From Dehalococcoidia bacterium (GTDB taxonomy: Bacteria > Chloroflexota > Dehalococcoidia > E44-bin15), in contig DAOUVR010000056.1 in the NCBI GenBank assembly GCA_030667555.1, positions 1 through 7,003 of the forward strand: 7,003 bases of DNA, given 5' to 3'. Positions 5,226 to 7,003 of this stretch are shown piece by piece. The position numbers were made by a program, and so were the translations under genes. Each line of letters opens with the position of its first letter. The first letter of the stretch is position 1. Below the pieces are notes generated by a model. The model saw only the letters and a list, made by a program, of their open reading frames with translations, made no database searches and had not been told where the DNA came from.

Positions 5226-5453
5226 ATGGCACAGAGAGCTAAGATAACCGTAGATTTGGGAGATGAAGAACTTTATCGAGCGGTGAAAATCGCTGCTATT
5301 GAGCATAGGTCCAGCTTGCGTGAAGTGGTTATTGAAGCCCTGAGGGACTGGCTGAGGCATCAAGAGGGGGTTGAAGATTTAGAGGATTACCGGGAGGCTA
5401 AGGGGGAGCCTACCAGACCCTTTAGGGAGTTTCTGGCGGAACTGCCTGATTGA
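5226..5453 (+). CDS. Ribbon-helix-helix antitoxin (RelB-like partner of a RelE toxin)
   Basis: This small protein of 75 residues begins AQRAKITVDLGDEELYRAVK, with a beta strand (KITVDL, about 6-11) followed by two helices (LYRAVKIAAIEHR and SSLREVVIEALRDWLRHQ), the ribbon-helix-helix DNA-binding fold. The acidic, proline-containing C-terminal half (VEDLEDYREAKGEP through FREFLAELPD) would be the toxin-wrapping segment. GGAGGT (5213-5218) lies 7 bases before the ATG, a strong ribosome binding site. The stop TGA overlaps the TTG start of the relE reading frame by four bases (5450-5453), the coupling expected of type II toxin-antitoxin pairs. The operator dyad upstream fits autorepression. With the partner toxin frameshifted it may be an orphan antitoxin. 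Confidence 0.8.
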   Translation: MAQRAKITVDLGDEELYRAVKIAAIEHRSSLREVVIEALRDWLRHQEGVEDLEDYREAKGEPTRPFREFLAELPD

Positions 5454-5714
5454 ACTACAGCCTCAGCATTAAGCGGCGAGCTGAGAAGGAGATAGCTCGT
5501 CTCACTCCCAAGATTCGGCGTCAAATCATAGAGAAGATATTAACCTTGGAAGATAATCCTCGCCCCCATGATGTAAAGCAGTTAAAAAGGCGAGGAAGAT
5601 GCATACAGGGTAGACAGCGGGGATTATCGAATACTGCTTCACCTTGACGACAAGAGCAAGCCGGTGATTATCTTCAGGGTGAAACATCGTCGAGAAGTCT
5701 ACCGTAACCTGTAA
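5450..5714 (+). pseudogene. RelE/ParE-superfamily toxin, frameshifted
   Basis: The frame opens with TTG at 5450, overlapping the antitoxin stop, and encodes NYSLSIKRRAEKEIARLTP, the standard RelE N-terminus, up to DVKQLK. At the A-run 5584-5588 the reading leaves frame and hits a stop at 5645-5647. Shifting forward by one base, so that GGC at 5589 follows AAA, restores GEEDAYRVDSGDYRIL, then KPVIIFRVKHRREVYRNL and TAA at 5712-5714. The joined protein is 87 residues, the normal RelE length, with the conserved YRV-GDYRI core and the KHRREVYR C-terminus that carries catalytic and ribosome-contact residues. RelE toxins cleave mRNA in the ribosomal A site. The five-A run most likely gained one base, either a true inactivating mutation or a sequencing or assembly error; slippage on A5 that restores the protein is possible but unproven. 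Confidence 0.8.
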
Positions 5715-5740
5715 ACAATCGCTACAAGCGGTAAGATTCA

Positions 5741-5778
5741 CCAGCAGAAGGCTGGCCTTTAGTGACCGGCTTTTCTTG
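5741..5778 (+). terminator. Probable terminator after the toxin-antitoxin pair
   Basis: AAGGCTGG (5748-5755) can pair with CCGGCTT (5766-5772) with one bulged G and one G-U, followed by TTTTCTTGCTTT. A competing smaller stem, CCAGC-AGAAG-GCTGG (5741-5755), uses part of the same arm. The T-rich tail and position between relE and argJ support a plus-strand intrinsic terminator of moderate strength. Confidence 0.4.
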
Positions 5779-5804
5779 CTTTGACCATATTCGTATGATA
5801 TAGT
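5776..5804 (+). promoter_or_regulatory. Extended -10 promoter of argJ, close to the ATG
   Basis: TATAGT (5799-5804, five of six) is preceded by TGA (5796-5798), the extended -10 motif. TTGCTT (5776-5781) lies 17 bases upstream as a poor -35. Only six bases separate the -10 from the ATG at 5811, so the predicted start falls on or next to the A of the start codon. No ribosome binding site is visible before that ATG. Together these point to a leaderless argJ message. An imperfect inverted pair, CATATTCG (5786-5793) and CGATATG (5807-5813), flanks the -10 and could be an operator; I see no clear ARG box. Confidence 0.5.
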
Positions 5805-5810
5805 TTCGAT

Positions 5811-7003
5811 ATGAAAGCTGATTTTATTCCTCGTGGCACTATCAGCTCTCCCAGGGGCTTTCTCGCTGGCGCAACCTGTGCCGGTATGAAGACGAAGGGC
5901 GGGCGTGACCTGGGTATCCTCTACTCCGAGGCGCCCTGTGTTGCTGCGGGGCTATTCACCACCAACAGGATCAAGGCTGCTCCTGTAATCTGGTGCCAGG
6001 AGCATATCGCCAATAGCAGGGGCCAGGCCATTGTGGTGAATTCGGGCTGTGCCAATGCCTGTACCGGCGAGTTGGGGCTTGAGGATGCTGCTGCCATGGC
6101 AAACCTGGCGGCGAAGAGGCTGGGGATTGCGCCTGAGGATGTTCTGGTCGCCAGCACCGGCGTCATTGGTGGGCGGCTGCCCATAGGGCTTATCGCCGAC
6201 AGTATTGAAAAGGTGGCCCTTTCCCCCGAGGGAGGGCACGAGTTGGCGCAGGCCATCATCACCACCGATACCTGCACCAAGGAGACAGCGGTGGCAGTTG
6301 AAGGGAGCAAATTCACCATTGGTGGCATCGCCAAGGGGTCGGGTATGATCCACCCCAATCTTGGCACCCTGCTTTGCTTCCTGGCCACCGATGCCGCTAT
6401 TGATGCCCGCTTTCTGGAAAAGAGGCTTCGAGATGCAGTGGACGTATCCTTTAACATGGTCACCATCGATGGCGACACCAGCCCCAACGACACGGTGCTC
6501 ATCCTTGCCAATGGGATGGCGGGCAATGAAATAATTAACGAAGGCACGAGGGAGGCCGAGGCCTTTGGACAGGCGCTGACTGAGGTTTGCACTTATCTTG
6601 CCAGGCGCATCGCCGGCGATGGCGAGGGGGCGACCAAGCTTATCGAGGTTACCGTGGAAGGGGCGCTCACCGTGGCCGATGCGCGGGTGGCGGCGCGCAC
6701 CATAGCTGGCTCGCCATTGCTGAAGGCGGCGGTGCATGGGTGTGACCCCAACTGGGGGCGAATCATCGCTGCATTGGGCCGCAGCGGCGCTGAGATCGAC
6801 GCGTCGAGAATAGACCTCTTCTTGAATAGCATATGCCTGATGGAGGGTGGTTCACCCAGTTCGTTCGATAGAGATAGGGCGAAGGCGGCGATGGCGCAGG
6901 ACGAGGTGCCGATTAGGGTATGCCTCAATGTGGGTGACGGCAGTGCCACCGCCTGGGGCTGCGACCTCACCGCAGAATACGTGGCGATAAACAGCGAGTA
7001 TAC
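5811..7003 (+). CDS. argJ: Bifunctional ornithine acetyltransferase / N-acetylglutamate synthase, 3' end cut by window
   Basis: ArgJ moves the acetyl group from N2-acetylornithine to glutamate, recycling acetyl in arginine synthesis; bifunctional forms also use acetyl-CoA. The frame runs 397 codons to the window edge, ending VAINSEY, so only the last few residues of a roughly 400-residue protein are missing. Visible blocks are: FLAGATCAGMK (17-27); GLFTTNRIKAAPVIW (47-61); VVNSGCANACTG (75-86); VASTGVIGGRLP (113-124) with the oxyanion-hole Thr116-Gly117; IAKGSGMIHPNLGTLLCF (173-190), the autoproteolysis site; TDAAID; DGDTSPNDTVLILANG (220-235); and HGCDPNWGRIIAALGRSG (309-326). Thr186 is the new N-terminal nucleophile of the beta chain. 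The residue before it is Gly185 rather than the usual Ala. ATG 5811 is chosen because the family's N-terminal PRGFLAGA block follows at the usual distance and a promoter sits just upstream. Long antisense open frames here are shadows. Confidence 0.95.
   Translation, partial: MKADFIPRGTISSPRGFLAGATCAGMKTKGGRDLGILYSEAPCVAAGLFTTNRIKAAPVIWCQEHIANSRGQAIVVNSGCANACTGELGLEDAAAMANLAAKRLGIAPEDVLVASTGVIGGRLPIGLIADSIEKVALSPEGGHELAQAIITTDTCTKETAVAVEGSKFTIGGIAKGSGMIHPNLGTLLCFLATDAAIDARFLEKRLRDAVDVSFNMVTIDGDTSPNDTVLILANGMAGNEIINEGTREAEAFGQALTEVCTYLARRIAGDGEGATKLIEVTVEGALTVADARVAARTIAGSPLLKAAVHGCDPNWGRIIAALGRSGAEIDASRIDLFLNSICLMEGGSPSSFDRDRAKAAMAQDEVPIRVCLNVGDGSATAWGCDLTAEYVAINSEY

Noticed and set aside
5585..5591. 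Programmed -1 frameshift at the relE A-run
   Set aside because: Restoring the toxin needs a +1 move (or loss of one A), the wrong direction for a classic -1 slippery heptamer; mutation, base error or slippage fits better.
5921..6737. Two long minus-strand open frames (223 and 261 residues) opposite argJ
   Set aside because: The plus strand encodes ArgJ with every family motif; these frames are shadows created by its GC-rich codon use and have low-complexity Ala/Ser/Pro or Gly/Arg/His translations.

Overview
This window comes from a bacterial chromosome of moderately high GC. It carries central carbon genes, an acyl-CoA gene, an iron-sulfur radical SAM gene, a degraded toxin-antitoxin pair and an arginine biosynthesis gene. 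Repeats of the type around CTTCGACAGGCTCAG, CTTGTCGAACCATGAACGG and GGTTGGAGCGGATGCTCCAACC, together with a CaiB-type gene and an iron-sulfur-rich radical SAM protein, are reminiscent of anaerobic Chloroflexota (Dehalococcoidia-like) or similar subsurface genomes. That placement is an inference from texture and memory; there is no rRNA or marker phylogeny here.

Layout. Bases 1-888 (+) hold the C-terminal three-fifths of glycerol kinase (glpK). After a 217-base gap with a hairpin and a sigma70-type promoter comes a complete ROK-family sugar kinase (1106-2083, +). Bases 2084-2394 are a non-coding, repeat-filled zone between convergent genes. It holds an interspersed repeat with inverted arms, a perfect three-way-junction element (2264-2319) and a second repeat copy ending in a hairpin. 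On the minus strand follow a CaiB/BaiF-family acyl-CoA transferase or racemase (2395-3573) and a radical SAM protein with N-terminal 2x[4Fe-4S] and [2Fe-2S] domains (3741-4970). Each of these two genes has its own promoter, and the two promoters are near-copies of one roughly 45-bp module, so they look co-regulated. A plus-strand RHH antitoxin (5226-5453) with an operator dyad inside its promoter is coupled to a frameshifted RelE toxin (5450-5714). Last comes argJ (5811 to the window end, lacking only its final few codons).

The most notable points are: the duplicated promoter module with a TCAANNTTGA dyad over the -35; the three-cluster radical SAM fusion, whose coding frame runs upstream of its only standard start codon and is separated from plausible ATGs by an in-frame TAA; the one-base A-run frameshift in relE; two promoters so close to their ATGs that the transcripts would be nearly leaderless (ROK kinase and argJ); and a Gly-Thr rather than Ala-Thr autocleavage junction in ArgJ.
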